Assembly: GCA_965601665.1 (NCBI GenBank)
Contig: OZ271833.1
Location: forward strand, 2,728,001 to 2,792,000
Reading direction: 5' to 3'
DNA length: 64,000 bases
Origin: JANQNX01 sp965601665
GTDB taxonomy: Bacteria > Pseudomonadota > Gammaproteobacteria > Eutrophobiales > Eutrophobiaceae
The translations under genes and the position numbers were made by a program. Position 1 is the first letter of the stretch, and each line of letters begins with the position of its first letter. The notes under the pieces are model-generated. The model saw nothing but the letters and a program-made list of their open reading frames with translations. It made no database searches and had not been told where the DNA came from. Shown here one piece after another: positions 1 to 8,083 of the stretch.

Positions 1-521
1 TATTGTTGGCGTGGTTATCTCAACCGGCTATTGCTGAGGCTTTCTGGTTGGCTGGCAATGATAAAATGCAAAAGCAGCAATATGGTGAAGCACTGAATCA
101 CTACCTGACGGCAATCAATTTCGCAGATTATAACGTCGATTATTATTTTAATGCGGGTCGAATATATTTCACATCTGCAGAATCAACGGGTAATCGACAG
201 CATGCAAAAGAAGCGGATATGCTTTTTGAACGAGCGTCTGAGGTAAACCAGTTTGAGTATCACAACAGGTTTGCACGTATCAAACTGCATCGGGACCATG
301 CTGATTTGCTTGATAATCCTGCAACCAGGGAACAAATTCTGGCGTGGTTTGAGCATATACTCTACTGGCAACCTGTGCATCAATTTATTATGCAAGAGTA
401 TATAAAAACGCTGGTTCAGTTCGAACAAACCGAGTCTGCAAAAATTCAATATAAAGCTTATAGAGACTATTTTCCCTCTGATGATGAATTGGCTAGACTA
501 TTAGAGAAGCAGGTAAAATGA
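1..521 (+). CDS. C-terminal part of a TPR-like protein (5' truncated)
   Basis: The reading frame is open from the window edge, so this is probably the 3' end of a longer gene; the first in-window initiation codon is a TTG at position 3. The visible 172 residues start with a short hydrophobic stretch and continue as helical, TPR-like repeats (an AL-HY-A-NF-Y pattern, then a Y-FNAGRIY segment). The gene ends 23 bp before the first pseudopilin gene. One reading is the periplasmic TPR tail of an O-antigen ligase/PglL-like glycosyltransferase, a type often found beside pilin genes. This is inference from fold pattern and context; an MSHA-accessory TPR protein is equally possible. Confidence 0.6.
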   Translation, partial: LLAWLSQPAIAEAFWLAGNDKMQKQQYGEALNHYLTAINFADYNVDYYFNAGRIYFTSAESTGNRQHAKEADMLFERASEVNQFEYHNRFARIKLHRDHADLLDNPATREQILAWFEHILYWQPVHQFIMQEYIKTLVQFEQTESAKIQYKAYRDYFPSDDELARLLEKQVK

Positions 522-544
522 CTGGTAGCTACTAATTAACGTAG

Positions 545-982
545 ATGAAATGCACAACTATTAATCGCTCGATAGGTTTTACCCTAATTGAACTAATCAT
601 TGTCCTTCTCGTTGCAGCAATTCTTGCGGCAACGGTATTCCCTAACCTTAATATCAATATATTCCGTCAAATTGGCGGCGTGCAACAGGCAACAGCGGCA
701 ATACGTTATGCACAGAAGCAGGCAATTACCAGTGGCTGTCAGGTGGACGTGCAAATTACCAGTTCTAATTGCGCGTTGAACTGGAATGGCTGTACTGCAG
801 CAGCAATCCTGAATCCGGCGACGGGGGATGCGAACTTTTGTGATAATAGTGACCCAGGTGTAAGCCCTGCTGTTAGTTTTAGTTTTAATAATATAGGCGT
901 GCCTTCTGCACCACAAACGATCATTTTTTCCAATGGTAGAACGCTCAATGTAGAGGCGAATACGGGTTTCATCTATGAATAA
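545..982 (+). CDS. mshC: MshC-like minor pseudopilin (GspH/FimT type)
   Basis: A 145-residue type IV prepilin-like protein. A short leader ends at G11, followed by F12-T-L-I-E with the conserved Glu at +5 and a hydrophobic helix, which is the class III signal cut and methylated by prepilin peptidase PilD. The following AIRYAQKQAITSGC segment is typical of MshC/FimT proteins, and the rest is a small beta domain with several cysteines. It is the first of four overlapping genes in the order C-D-O-P of the MSHA (mannose-sensitive haemagglutinin) locus. Family proteins sit at or prime the pilus tip. Pseudopilin identity is secure; the MshC name rests on order and the helix sequence. Confidence 0.8.
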   Translation: MKCTTINRSIGFTLIELIIVLLVAAILAATVFPNLNINIFRQIGGVQQATAAIRYAQKQAITSGCQVDVQITSSNCALNWNGCTAAAILNPATGDANFCDNSDPGVSPAVSFSFNNIGVPSAPQTIIFSNGRTLNVEANTGFIYE

Positions 983-1550
983 GCGCGCGACAGGTTTTAC
1001 GTTACTGGAGTTAATTGTTGCTATTGTTGTGCTGGGCATAGGCGTGGCCGGTTTTGCGCAATTAATCAACACAGCAACCATAAACAGTGTCGATCCGCAA
1101 TTGCGTCAGCAGGCACACGCGATTGCGCGTTCGTACCTGGAGGAGATTGCGCTTAAGCCTTTTTGCGATCCGGATTTTGATCCGGATGCGGATCCAGCTA
1201 CCCGTTGTAGTGCCGATTGTAGTGTTTCAGCTTGCACTACTGGTTTCCCCAATGCCTGTGGCGGTCCTAATGAGGCATCTGGCGGAGAAGGAACCAACCG
1301 TGCCTTGTTCGACGATATTTGTGACTTTGTGAATTTGCCAGATAACCTTGTACGCGATCAGAGTAATGTATTAATCAGTGCGTTAAGTGATTACCGGGTG
1401 ACAGTATCAGTAGCTGACGCAACGGGTAATAGCCTAAATGGCCTTAGTTCCGACACCAGTGGACGCTTTGTCAGGTTTGATGTCAATGTGACAAATACAA
1501 ACAATAGTAATATTGATGTATCAATCAGTTCATACCGGATCAATTTTTAA
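975..1550 (+). CDS. mshD: MshD-like minor pseudopilin
   Basis: A 191-residue prepilin with leader cleavage after G7 (FTLLE, Glu at +5) and an N-terminal hydrophobic helix. The segment SVDPQLRQQAHAIARSYLEE followed by a KPF motif resembles MshD proteins. An Asp-rich, Cys-rich loop follows (DPDFDPDADP, with six Cys in roughly residues 63-115), an even number compatible with disulfides in the exported protein. The start overlaps the mshC stop by 8 bp and the stop shares one base with the mshO ATG, indicating translational coupling. Expected role: minor subunit of an MSHA-type pilus. Confidence 0.8.
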   Translation: MNKRATGFTLLELIVAIVVLGIGVAGFAQLINTATINSVDPQLRQQAHAIARSYLEEIALKPFCDPDFDPDADPATRCSADCSVSACTTGFPNACGGPNEASGGEGTNRALFDDICDFVNLPDNLVRDQSNVLISALSDYRVTVSVADATGNSLNGLSSDTSGRFVRFDVNVTNTNNSNIDVSISSYRINF

Positions 1551-2443
1551 TGGCGTGTTATCACAAAGGCAGAGTGTCTAATTTCGGGTTCACATTGCTT
1601 GAATTGATAATCGTTATACTCGTTATTTCGATACTCGCAGGTGTGGTGGTGACGATTTTGCGAGGACCGGTACTACAGTATGTCCAGGTTGAACAACGTG
1701 CCAACCTGGTCGATATTGCTGAAACCGCATTACTAAGAATGACCCGGGAGATTAGACTCGCCTTGCCCAACAGTGTGCGCATATCAGATGGTAGCCCATT
1801 ATCAAGTTGTGACATTTCTGTGAATTCGGTATGCGCACTCGAGTTCCTGCGCACGCTGGACGGTGCAAGATACCGTAAACAGGGTTCCAATCGTCTCAAG
1901 TTCAACAGACAAGTTGATACCTTTGAATACTTTGGCACGATGAATAACGCGGGCGCGATCGCTACAGGTGGTTCTGGTCAATCAGACTGTTATGTAGCCA
2001 ATGCGACAGTCGATTGCATGGTGGTATTTAACACGGGCCAGGCAGGCGCCAATGCCTATAACTATGATAACCTTGCCGCAGTCACATCTATTTCTGTTGG
2101 TTCGCCAAACCTTTTGGGTTTTAATCTTACACCTGTATTGCGTTTTCCTTATGAGTCTCCAAACCAGCGTTTTTTTATCGTTGATACCGCTGTCAGTTTT
2201 GTCTGCTCCGGTTCAGAGATCAGGCGCTATTTTAACCACTTAATTGAAATTACACAGCGGGCACCGCCGCTAAGCGGTACTTCTAACCTGTTGGTAAACC
2301 AGATCTCTGCATGCACGGTTGATTATGATCCTGGCACGGCAACACGTAGTGGCCTGGTAACACTCGGTATTACTGTCCGTGATAATGATATTGGTCAGGA
2401 AGTGACATTATTGCAACAGGCACATGTTGATAACCAGCCATGA
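1550..2443 (+). CDS. mshO: MshO-like minor pseudopilin (PilW-like)
   Basis: A 297-residue prepilin. The leader is cleaved after G13 and followed by FTLLE and a hydrophobic helix. The segment YVQVEQRANLVDIAETAL and the nearby REIRLALPNSVR are characteristic of MshO, distinguishing it from generic PilW. The large C-terminal part is a beta-rich domain with several cysteines, probably exposed at the tip of the pilus. The ATG uses the last base of the mshD TAA, and its TGA overlaps the mshP ATG (ATGA). This is the most diagnostic of the four pilin-like genes for assigning the locus to the MSHA type. Confidence 0.82.
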   Translation: MACYHKGRVSNFGFTLLELIIVILVISILAGVVVTILRGPVLQYVQVEQRANLVDIAETALLRMTREIRLALPNSVRISDGSPLSSCDISVNSVCALEFLRTLDGARYRKQGSNRLKFNRQVDTFEYFGTMNNAGAIATGGSGQSDCYVANATVDCMVVFNTGQAGANAYNYDNLAAVTSISVGSPNLLGFNLTPVLRFPYESPNQRFFIVDTAVSFVCSGSEIRRYFNHLIEITQRAPPLSGTSNLLVNQISACTVDYDPGTATRSGLVTLGITVRDNDIGQEVTLLQQAHVDNQP

Positions 2444-2868
2444 AAGCAATGAAAAACAGACAAGCCGGATTTAGTGCAGTCATTGCCATCGTGCTGATCG
2501 TCGTGTTTGCTTTACTGGGCTCTTACATGTCGACATTGACAAATGTCAGCGCGGTAAATACGGCTCAATCCGGACAATCAATACAGGCATGGTTTGCAGC
2601 AAGAACAGGTCTGGAATGGGCGGTCTATGATGCAATTCAAAATGGTGCTGCAGGTCTGAACTGTAATGGAGCTGGACCTTCGTTTCCCCTGAGTGGCGGC
2701 AGTACAGGGGGCTTCACGATACAGCTTTCCTGTATTTCGACCGCTGTCAACGAGGGGGGCAGTGCGTACAACGTGTTCAATCTCACGTCTATAGCTTCGA
2801 AGAACGCAATCGGCACGGTTACCTATTCATCCAGGACAATCACTGCATCCATTACTGATGCTCCCTAG
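2440..2868 (+). CDS. mshP: MshP-like pilus biogenesis protein (PilX-like)
   Basis: A 142-residue protein with a short charged leader, G10-F11 and a hydrophobic segment (SAVIAIVLIVVFALLGSYM), then the QAWFAARTGLEWAVYDA region typical of MshP/PilX proteins. The Glu at +5 of the mature protein is absent (Ile), which is usual in this subfamily. It is translationally coupled to mshO by an ATGA overlap. The gene ends tail-to-tail with trmL, overlapping its last 17 bp, so no mshQ follows. A start at the second Met (MKNRQ) is possible. Confidence 0.75.
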   Translation: MKAMKNRQAGFSAVIAIVLIVVFALLGSYMSTLTNVSAVNTAQSGQSIQAWFAARTGLEWAVYDAIQNGAAGLNCNGAGPSFPLSGGSTGGFTIQLSCISTAVNEGGSAYNVFNLTSIASKNAIGTVTYSSRTITASITDAP

Positions 2869-3328
2869 TGCAACCGGTATAGCTATTCTGTCGCCAAGCC
2901 TCGTAGACAATTATGCTGGCCGCATTGGAAAGGTTCAGACTGCGGCTATCCCCCAGCATGGGAATATGCAGTACCTGTGTATCTGGAAGGGTGGCAAGGA
3001 TTTCTACCGGTAAACCTCGTGTTTCGGGACCAAACAGGAAACTGTCGCCTGTCTTGAATCTTCCCATGGAATAATCCTGCTGACCGTCGGTTTCAATCGC
3101 GAAGAGCGTACCAATGCCTGCGTTATCGAGGTAGTCCTGATAACTTTCATAGTGATGTACAATAGACTGGTCGATATAATCAAGGCCGGCCCTGCGCAGG
3201 CTTTTTTCATCCATACCGAAACCCAGTGGGTGGATAAGGTGCAGTTGAGAACCGCTATTTGCACAAAGACGCATGATATTCCCGGTGTTGGGGGGTATCT
3301 CAGGTTCAAATAACACGATATTAAACAT
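2852..3328 (-). CDS. trmL: tRNA (cytidine(34)-2'-O)-methyltransferase TrmL
   Basis: A 158-residue SPOUT-fold methyltransferase that 2'-O-methylates the wobble base (C34/cmnm5U34) of leucine tRNAs using S-adenosylmethionine. It begins MFNIVLFEPEIPPNTGNIMR, the hallmark N-terminus of TrmL, contains LFGPETRGLP, and ends with the knot motif IPMLGDSRSLNLSNAAS. The length equals that of the E. coli enzyme. The frame is open further upstream to 3400, but that extension is unrelated to the family and runs over the start of pyrD, so I place the start at 3328. The 3' end overlaps mshP by 17 bp. Confidence 0.93.
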   Translation of the reverse strand: MFNIVLFEPEIPPNTGNIMRLCANSGSQLHLIHPLGFGMDEKSLRRAGLDYIDQSIVHHYESYQDYLDNAGIGTLFAIETDGQQDYSMGRFKTGDSFLFGPETRGLPVEILATLPDTQVLHIPMLGDSRSLNLSNAASIIVYEAWRQNSYTGCTREHQ

Positions 3329-3349
3329 AACCGGATTGTATAGCGCCAG
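3329..3349. promoter_or_regulatory. Very short trmL/pyrD divergent region
   Basis: Only 21 bp separate the two divergent start codons. The gap contains ATTGTATA (3335-3342), which read on the minus strand is TATACAAT, close to a -10 element in that direction. Neither gene has a clear Shine-Dalgarno sequence here. Any -35 elements must lie inside the opposing coding regions. This is a tentative promoter call from one short motif. Confidence 0.3.
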
Positions 3350-4324
3350 ATGACAAACGCCAGCATTAACAAACTCTCCCTCAGTGATGCGGATAAACAA
3401 AAAATCGCCACAGATTTTTGTGGTGTACCGTTTGCCACACCGCTGGTACTCCTATCGGGCTGTGTGGGCTTTGGCGAGGAATACACACGTATTACCGGTT
3501 TTTCCAATACTGATGTTGGCGCTATCTGTTTAAAAGGAACCACTTTGGAGCCGCGATTGGGCAACAGCCCGCATCGTATTGCTGAAACCTATATGGGTAT
3601 GTTGAATGCCATTGGTCTACAGAACCCGGGTTCCAAGATCGTCGTTGATGACTATCTGCCCAACCTGGATTTCACCGAAACGCGTTTCATCGCCAACCTT
3701 TCAGGCTCCACTGTTGAGGAATATGCCGAGGTGACGCGTATCTTTGATGACTCACCAATAGATGCGATGGAAATAAATATTTCCTGCCCAAACGTCAAGG
3801 AAGGCGGGGTAGCCTTTGGCAACGATCCGGATATGTCAGCCCGGGTCGTGGAGGTGTGCCGCAAGGCGACTAGTAAACCTATTATTACCAAGCTATCTCC
3901 TAACCAGACCGATATTGCTGAAAATGCCCGGCGTTGTATTGAAGCGGGTACGGATGGGTTTGCAGTTATCAATACGCTGATGGGGATGGCTATTGACATA
4001 GAATCGCGTAAACCGATTATCGGTAATAACCAGGGTGGCCTCTCTGGTCCGGCAATCAAACCTATTGCATTGCTAAAGGTGCACCAGGTTTACCAGGTGG
4101 CGAAACAACATGGCGTACCTATTATCGGCCAGGGCGGTATCACCACCGTCGAGGATACGATCGAATTTATCATTGCCGGCGCTTCGGCTATTGGTATTGG
4201 GACAGCACTGTTCTACGAACCGTTGATTTGCCCTCGATTAAACAAGGGTATCGTCGATTACCTGGATAAGCATGGTATCAACCATGTTTCCGAACTGGTC
4301 GGTTCCCTGGAGTTAAATGACTAA
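3350..4324 (+). CDS. pyrD: Dihydroorotate dehydrogenase, class 1 (1B-like)
   Basis: A 324-residue FMN-binding TIM-barrel enzyme oxidising dihydroorotate to orotate in pyrimidine synthesis. Visible motifs: an early FATPLVLLSG strand, NAIGLQNPG, the active-site motif NISCPNVKEGG with the predicted catalytic base Cys146, TKLSPN, an AVINTLMGMAID segment and the phosphate-binding region GQGGIT...GASAIGIGTAL. A Cys base and the SCPNVK motif indicate class 1; most gammaproteobacteria use the membrane class 2 enzyme with a Ser base. Class 1B enzymes normally work with the PyrK flavin/FeS subunit, and no pyrK is in this window. The assignment to 1B rather than 1A is moderately sure. Confidence 0.88.
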   Translation: MTNASINKLSLSDADKQKIATDFCGVPFATPLVLLSGCVGFGEEYTRITGFSNTDVGAICLKGTTLEPRLGNSPHRIAETYMGMLNAIGLQNPGSKIVVDDYLPNLDFTETRFIANLSGSTVEEYAEVTRIFDDSPIDAMEINISCPNVKEGGVAFGNDPDMSARVVEVCRKATSKPIITKLSPNQTDIAENARRCIEAGTDGFAVINTLMGMAIDIESRKPIIGNNQGGLSGPAIKPIALLKVHQVYQVAKQHGVPIIGQGGITTVEDTIEFIIAGASAIGIGTALFYEPLICPRLNKGIVDYLDKHGINHVSELVGSLELND

Positions 4325-4346
4325 CCGTAGTAGTTCATCCTGACTA

Positions 4347-4658
4347 CTATTTGATAAGTCGTTTCAGAAATACCTTCATTTCCTTAACGGCCTGGATATC
4401 GCCATTTTTTTCTGCGACCGTGATGCCTTGTTCATAAGCATTGATGGCCCCTGATACGTCGCCACTATTGTTAAGCGATTTTGCATATGATTTCCAGGCA
4501 GCGGAATAATTCGGGTCCAGTTCCACTGCCTTGCGCAGATGCGTCACGGCAGTCTCCAGCTCGCCAGCCTGTAGATACTCATTACCAAGGCTATATCGAA
4601 GTAAGGCATTATCATTGCCACTGGCAAGCATTTTTTCGAATGTGTCAATTTTACTCAT
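4347..4658 (-). CDS. Small TPR-repeat protein
   Basis: A protein of about 103 residues composed almost wholly of tetratricopeptide repeats: ALLRYSLGNEYLQAGELETA, then AVELDPNYSAAWKSYAKSLN and SGAINAYEQGITVAEKNGD. It has no signal peptide or membrane segment, so it is probably a cytoplasmic protein-interaction module. The frame could begin at a TTG (4682) inside the upstream gene, but the ATG at 4658, 4 bp after that gene's stop, is preferred. It is the last gene of the long minus-strand run beginning with def. The partner is unknown. Confidence 0.8.
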   Translation of the reverse strand: MSKIDTFEKMLASGNDNALLRYSLGNEYLQAGELETAVTHLRKAVELDPNYSAAWKSYAKSLNNSGDVSGAINAYEQGITVAEKNGDIQAVKEMKVFLKRLIK

Positions 4659-4662
4659 AAAT

Positions 4663-5238
4663 TTATGCGGGTTTTTGCGCAACGATTGCGGCCTGGTTTC
4701 TCAACCCTTCATCTAAATTGCCGATGCTGCCTTCTTCATGATAAGCACACACTACCCAGTCTTCGAAAAAAAGTAATAGTTCGTTTTGTTCAAGCAGGAA
4801 AGCAGGGTTGTCAGGACCAACCGGAGCCACCTTGTCCTTGATGAAAGTCTGGTAAAAGACAAGCCCTTCCGGCCTGACGGCATCTTTAATCGCGGGCATT
4901 ATTGTCCTGTCCAAAAAGCGGCTGACAATAATAATATCAAAGCTTTCTCTGGTCGGTGGCGCTACTGTCACGTCTCGTTGTTCGCTCTTTATCGGCAGGT
5001 TTTTCTGTCTTGCGCTTTGCTGCACCTGTTCAATAGCCACGTCCGATATATCCCATGCCGTTGTATCCAGGCCATGCGCAGCCAGGAAAAAGGCATTCGC
5101 TGCGCGACCACAGGCGAGATCCAGTGCCTGACCGCTTGCTGGTAACAGGTGTTGGTAGTTGACCAGTATTTCTGCCGCGTCTGCTGTTACTTCGTTACTT
5201 GCACGATAACGCGCATTCCACTTGTTTCTACTCGACAT
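4663..5238 (-). CDS. Class I SAM-dependent methyltransferase (TehB-like)
   Basis: A 191-residue methyltransferase of Rossmann fold. It opens with a WNARYRAS motif seen in TehB-like small methyltransferases. Motif I is ALDLACGRAANAFFLA (about residues 38-53), followed by the acidic end of strand 2 (WDISDVAI), and a motif IV-like FDIIIVSRFLDR. The substrate cannot be inferred. It follows trkH by 1 bp and precedes the TPR gene by 4 bp, so it is co-transcribed with both. No tellurite-resistance role should be assumed from the TehB resemblance. Confidence 0.82.
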   Translation of the reverse strand: MSSRNKWNARYRASNEVTADAAEILVNYQHLLPASGQALDLACGRAANAFFLAAHGLDTTAWDISDVAIEQVQQSARQKNLPIKSEQRDVTVAPPTRESFDIIIVSRFLDRTIMPAIKDAVRPEGLVFYQTFIKDKVAPVGPDNPAFLLEQNELLLFFEDWVVCAYHEEGSIGNLDEGLRNQAAIVAQKPA

Positions 5239-5239
5239 A

Positions 5240-6691
5240 CTATTGCCGCCAGAAAGACGGCGTCAGGATAACCAGTAAGGTAAAGATTTCCAGTCTGCCA
5301 AGCAGCATGGCAAAACACAAAATCCATTTTGCCGGGTCGTTGATATTGGCATAGTGCAGACTAACTTCACCCAGGCCCGGGCCCAGGTTATTCATACAGG
5401 CTGCCAGCGCCGAGAATGCGGTCACCTGGTCCAGTTGTGTTGCCATCAGGGCCAGCAGCAGAAAACCAAATACGGCTATGTAAGTTGCGAAGAAACCCCA
5501 AACAGCTTCAATAATTCGCTCCTCAAGCGGCTTGTGCCCTACCTTGATAATAAACAGGGCATTCGGATGGATCAGCCGTTTTATTTCGCGTATCCCCTGT
5601 TTAAATAGTAACAGGATGCGAATGACCTTGATGCCACCGCCGGTGGAGCCAGCACAGGCGCCAATAAAACTTGAAAACAGCAACAGTAAAGGCATAAAGC
5701 CAGGCCAGCTCTGATATTCAGTCGTGGTGAAACCTGTCGTGGTTGCAATAGACACTGTCTGGAAAATTGTATCTTCAAGTGCCTTCATAAAACTTGGGTA
5801 ATCCCCAACGATGACATGATAGGAAGCGATGATGAGGCAAATGAAGAAGAGTAAAGTGAAGTAGGCCTTAACTTCATCATCCTGGAAGTAATGTCCAAAA
5901 GACAGGTTTTTCCAGGCGATAAAATGCAGGCTGAAGTTAATCCCGGCAATCAGCATAAAAAGTACCGCAATGGCCTCGATAACCGGGCTTTGGAAATAAC
6001 CCATACTGGCATCGTGCGTTGAAAAGCCGCCAATAGAAACAGTGGAAAAACTATGACAGATCGCATCAAATACAGACATACCCGCCATCCAGTACGCAAC
6101 GGCACAGCCAATGGTCAATGTCAGGTAAATATACCAGAGCGCCTTTGCGGTTTCTGTAATGCGAGGTGTCAGCTTGGTGTCCTTGACTGGTCCGGGTGTT
6201 TCTGCACGGTATAATTGCATGCCGCCAATTCCCAGCATGGGCAGGATTGCAACAGCCAGGACGATGATACCCATGCCGCCAAGCCATTGTAGTTCCTGTC
6301 TGTAAAACTGTATTGACTCGGGGAGAAAATCGATACCAACTATAATTGTTGCCCCGGTAGTTGTCAGCGCAGAGATGGATTCAAAAATCGCATTGGTAAT
6401 CGACAGATCAGGCGTGTCTGCTAACAGTAAGGGGACGCTGCCAGTCAGCCCCAGCCCGGCCCAAAACAGCACGACAACGATAAAGCCATCCCTGAGACGT
6501 AACTCCTTTCTAATGTTCCGGACTGGAAACCATAGTATTAGACCGATACTAAGAATGAGTGCGAAAGCAGAAAGGAAAGGGAGCAGCGTGTTGTCGGAAT
6601 ATATAACAGAAACAATCGCCGGCGGCAGCATAGTTATGCTGAACAAGGAAAGCAGTAAACCAAGAATTCTCTGAATGACAGCCAGCTGCAT
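5240..6691 (-). CDS. trkH: Trk potassium uptake channel subunit TrkH
   Basis: A 483-residue inner-membrane K+ translocating subunit. The protein is hydrophobic throughout, with the four membrane-pore-membrane repeats of the TrkH/KtrB family; the filter-like segments read TTTGATI, VSIGGFS, TTTGFTT and NNLGPGL, each with a central Gly. A GSTGGGIKVIRILLLFKQG segment follows the third repeat. TrkH associates with the cytoplasmic NAD/ATP-binding ring TrkA, whose gene is 18 bp upstream in the same transcript. Length is normal for the family (E. coli TrkH 483). Confidence 0.95.
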   Translation of the reverse strand: MQLAVIQRILGLLLSLFSITMLPPAIVSVIYSDNTLLPFLSAFALILSIGLILWFPVRNIRKELRLRDGFIVVVLFWAGLGLTGSVPLLLADTPDLSITNAIFESISALTTTGATIIVGIDFLPESIQFYRQELQWLGGMGIIVLAVAILPMLGIGGMQLYRAETPGPVKDTKLTPRITETAKALWYIYLTLTIGCAVAYWMAGMSVFDAICHSFSTVSIGGFSTHDASMGYFQSPVIEAIAVLFMLIAGINFSLHFIAWKNLSFGHYFQDDEVKAYFTLLFFICLIIASYHVIVGDYPSFMKALEDTIFQTVSIATTTGFTTTEYQSWPGFMPLLLLFSSFIGACAGSTGGGIKVIRILLLFKQGIREIKRLIHPNALFIIKVGHKPLEERIIEAVWGFFATYIAVFGFLLLALMATQLDQVTAFSALAACMNNLGPGLGEVSLHYANINDPAKWILCFAMLLGRLEIFTLLVILTPSFWRQ

Positions 6692-6709
6692 AATGCGTTC
6701 TTATCCTGT

Positions 6710-8083
6710 CTAGAGAAAAGTGATGCCAACCTGGAATAGTGATTCCACATTTGCTACGTGCTTCTTGTTGGCAACGACAAGGATGACATGGTCCTCGGCC
6801 TCAATCACGGTTTGACTGCTGGCGATAATGACATCGTCGCCCCTGACGATTGCGCCAATCGTTGTGCCCTCTGGTAAATCGAGTTCTGAGATCTTCTTGC
6901 CAACCACCTTGGATGATGTCTTGTCACCATGTGCAATGGCCTCGATTGATTCTGCAGCTCCTCGTCTTAATGAATGCACTACGACCACGTCACCTTTTCT
7001 AACGTGGGTAAGCAAACTACCAATTGTTGCCTGTTGCGGTGAAATAGCTACGTCAATTGCATTGCTTTGTACCAGGTCAACATAAGCAGCACGATTGATT
7101 AACGCCATTACCTTCCTTGCTCCCAGACGCTTGGCAAGCATCGATGAAATGATGTTGGCTTCGTCTGCATTTGTTAACGCACAGAATACATCCGTGTGTT
7201 CAATATTTTCTTCCAGCAACATTTCCTCGTCGGCGGCATCACCGTTAAGTACAATTGTATTCTCCAGTTCTTCCGATGCGTACTTCGCCTTGTGCGAGTC
7301 AAGTTCGATCAGTTTTACCTTGTAAGCCGTTTCCAGTGATTTGGACAGTCTGAGTCCGATATTACCTCCACCTGCAATAATGATACTTTTATAAGGTTTT
7401 TCCTGTTGGCGTATATTGTGCAGCAATCGCTTTATAGATTGACTTGAACTAATGAAGAACACTTCGTCTTCTGCCTTTATTACAGTGTTTGCATCGGGGA
7501 TGATTGGCTCGCCACTCCTGAAAATGAGTACTATTCGATAATCGATGTTATCAAGCTCATTTTTCAGGTTGGCTACCGAATGATTGACAAGCATGCCGTC
7601 ATAAGAAGCCCTGACAGCAACAATTTGTGCCTTGCCATCGGCAAAATCTACCACTTGCAGGGACCCTGGATGTGCGATGAGTCGATCGATATATTCAGTG
7701 ACCAGTTTTTCCGGACTGATAAGTACATCCACTGGTAATGCTTCCTGCGCAAAAAGTGGTGCATTCATCAGGTATTCGTTTTCACGTATTCGAGCAATCT
7801 TGGTTGGTGTGTGATAGAGCGTATAGGCGACCTGGCATGCAATCATGTTAACTTCATCACTGTTTGTAACTGCCAGTATCATGTCTGCATCCTGTGCACC
7901 AGCTTTTTCCAGCACAGATGGATGGCAAGCTACGCCGGTAACAGTGCGCAGATCAAAACGTTCACTGACAAGCTGAAGCGCAGCAGGGTTACTATCTACC
8001 AGGGTGATATCATTATCTTCGTTGACCAGGTTCGCTGCGACTGAAATACCGACCTGTCCAGCACCGAGGATAATTATCTTCAT
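6710..8083 (-). CDS. trkA: Trk system K+ uptake regulatory protein TrkA
   Basis: A 457-residue peripheral protein with two tandem RCK units, each an N-terminal Rossmann domain (TrkA-N) plus a TrkA-C domain. The first nucleotide-binding motif is ILGAGQVG (residues 5-12) and the second is IAGGGNIG at about residue 240. It binds NAD(H)/nucleotides and gates TrkH. The ATG overlaps the ntrX stop by 4 bp (ATGA), so K+ uptake is translationally tied to the NtrYX two-component genes. In E. coli trkA lies in the same def-fmt-rsmB-trkA run, without ntrYX. Confidence 0.95.
   Translation of the reverse strand: MKIIILGAGQVGISVAANLVNEDNDITLVDSNPAALQLVSERFDLRTVTGVACHPSVLEKAGAQDADMILAVTNSDEVNMIACQVAYTLYHTPTKIARIRENEYLMNAPLFAQEALPVDVLISPEKLVTEYIDRLIAHPGSLQVVDFADGKAQIVAVRASYDGMLVNHSVANLKNELDNIDYRIVLIFRSGEPIIPDANTVIKAEDEVFFISSSQSIKRLLHNIRQQEKPYKSIIIAGGGNIGLRLSKSLETAYKVKLIELDSHKAKYASEELENTIVLNGDAADEEMLLEENIEHTDVFCALTNADEANIISSMLAKRLGARKVMALINRAAYVDLVQSNAIDVAISPQQATIGSLLTHVRKGDVVVVHSLRRGAAESIEAIAHGDKTSSKVVGKKISELDLPEGTTIGAIVRGDDVIIASSQTVIEAEDHVILVVANKKHVANVESLFQVGITFL

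Noticed and set aside
593..1081. A 162-residue minus-strand ORF across mshC and mshD
   Set aside because: It is fully covered by two well-supported pseudopilin genes and has no family features.
3329..3400. N-terminal extension of TrmL
   Set aside because: The added residues do not match the family and would overlap the pyrD start; the MFNIVLFEPEIPPNTGN start is standard.
4328..4349. Hairpin TAGTAG/CTACTA between pyrD and the TPR gene as a bidirectional terminator
   Set aside because: Only six AT-rich pairs with a 10-base loop and no T-tract; too weak to call.
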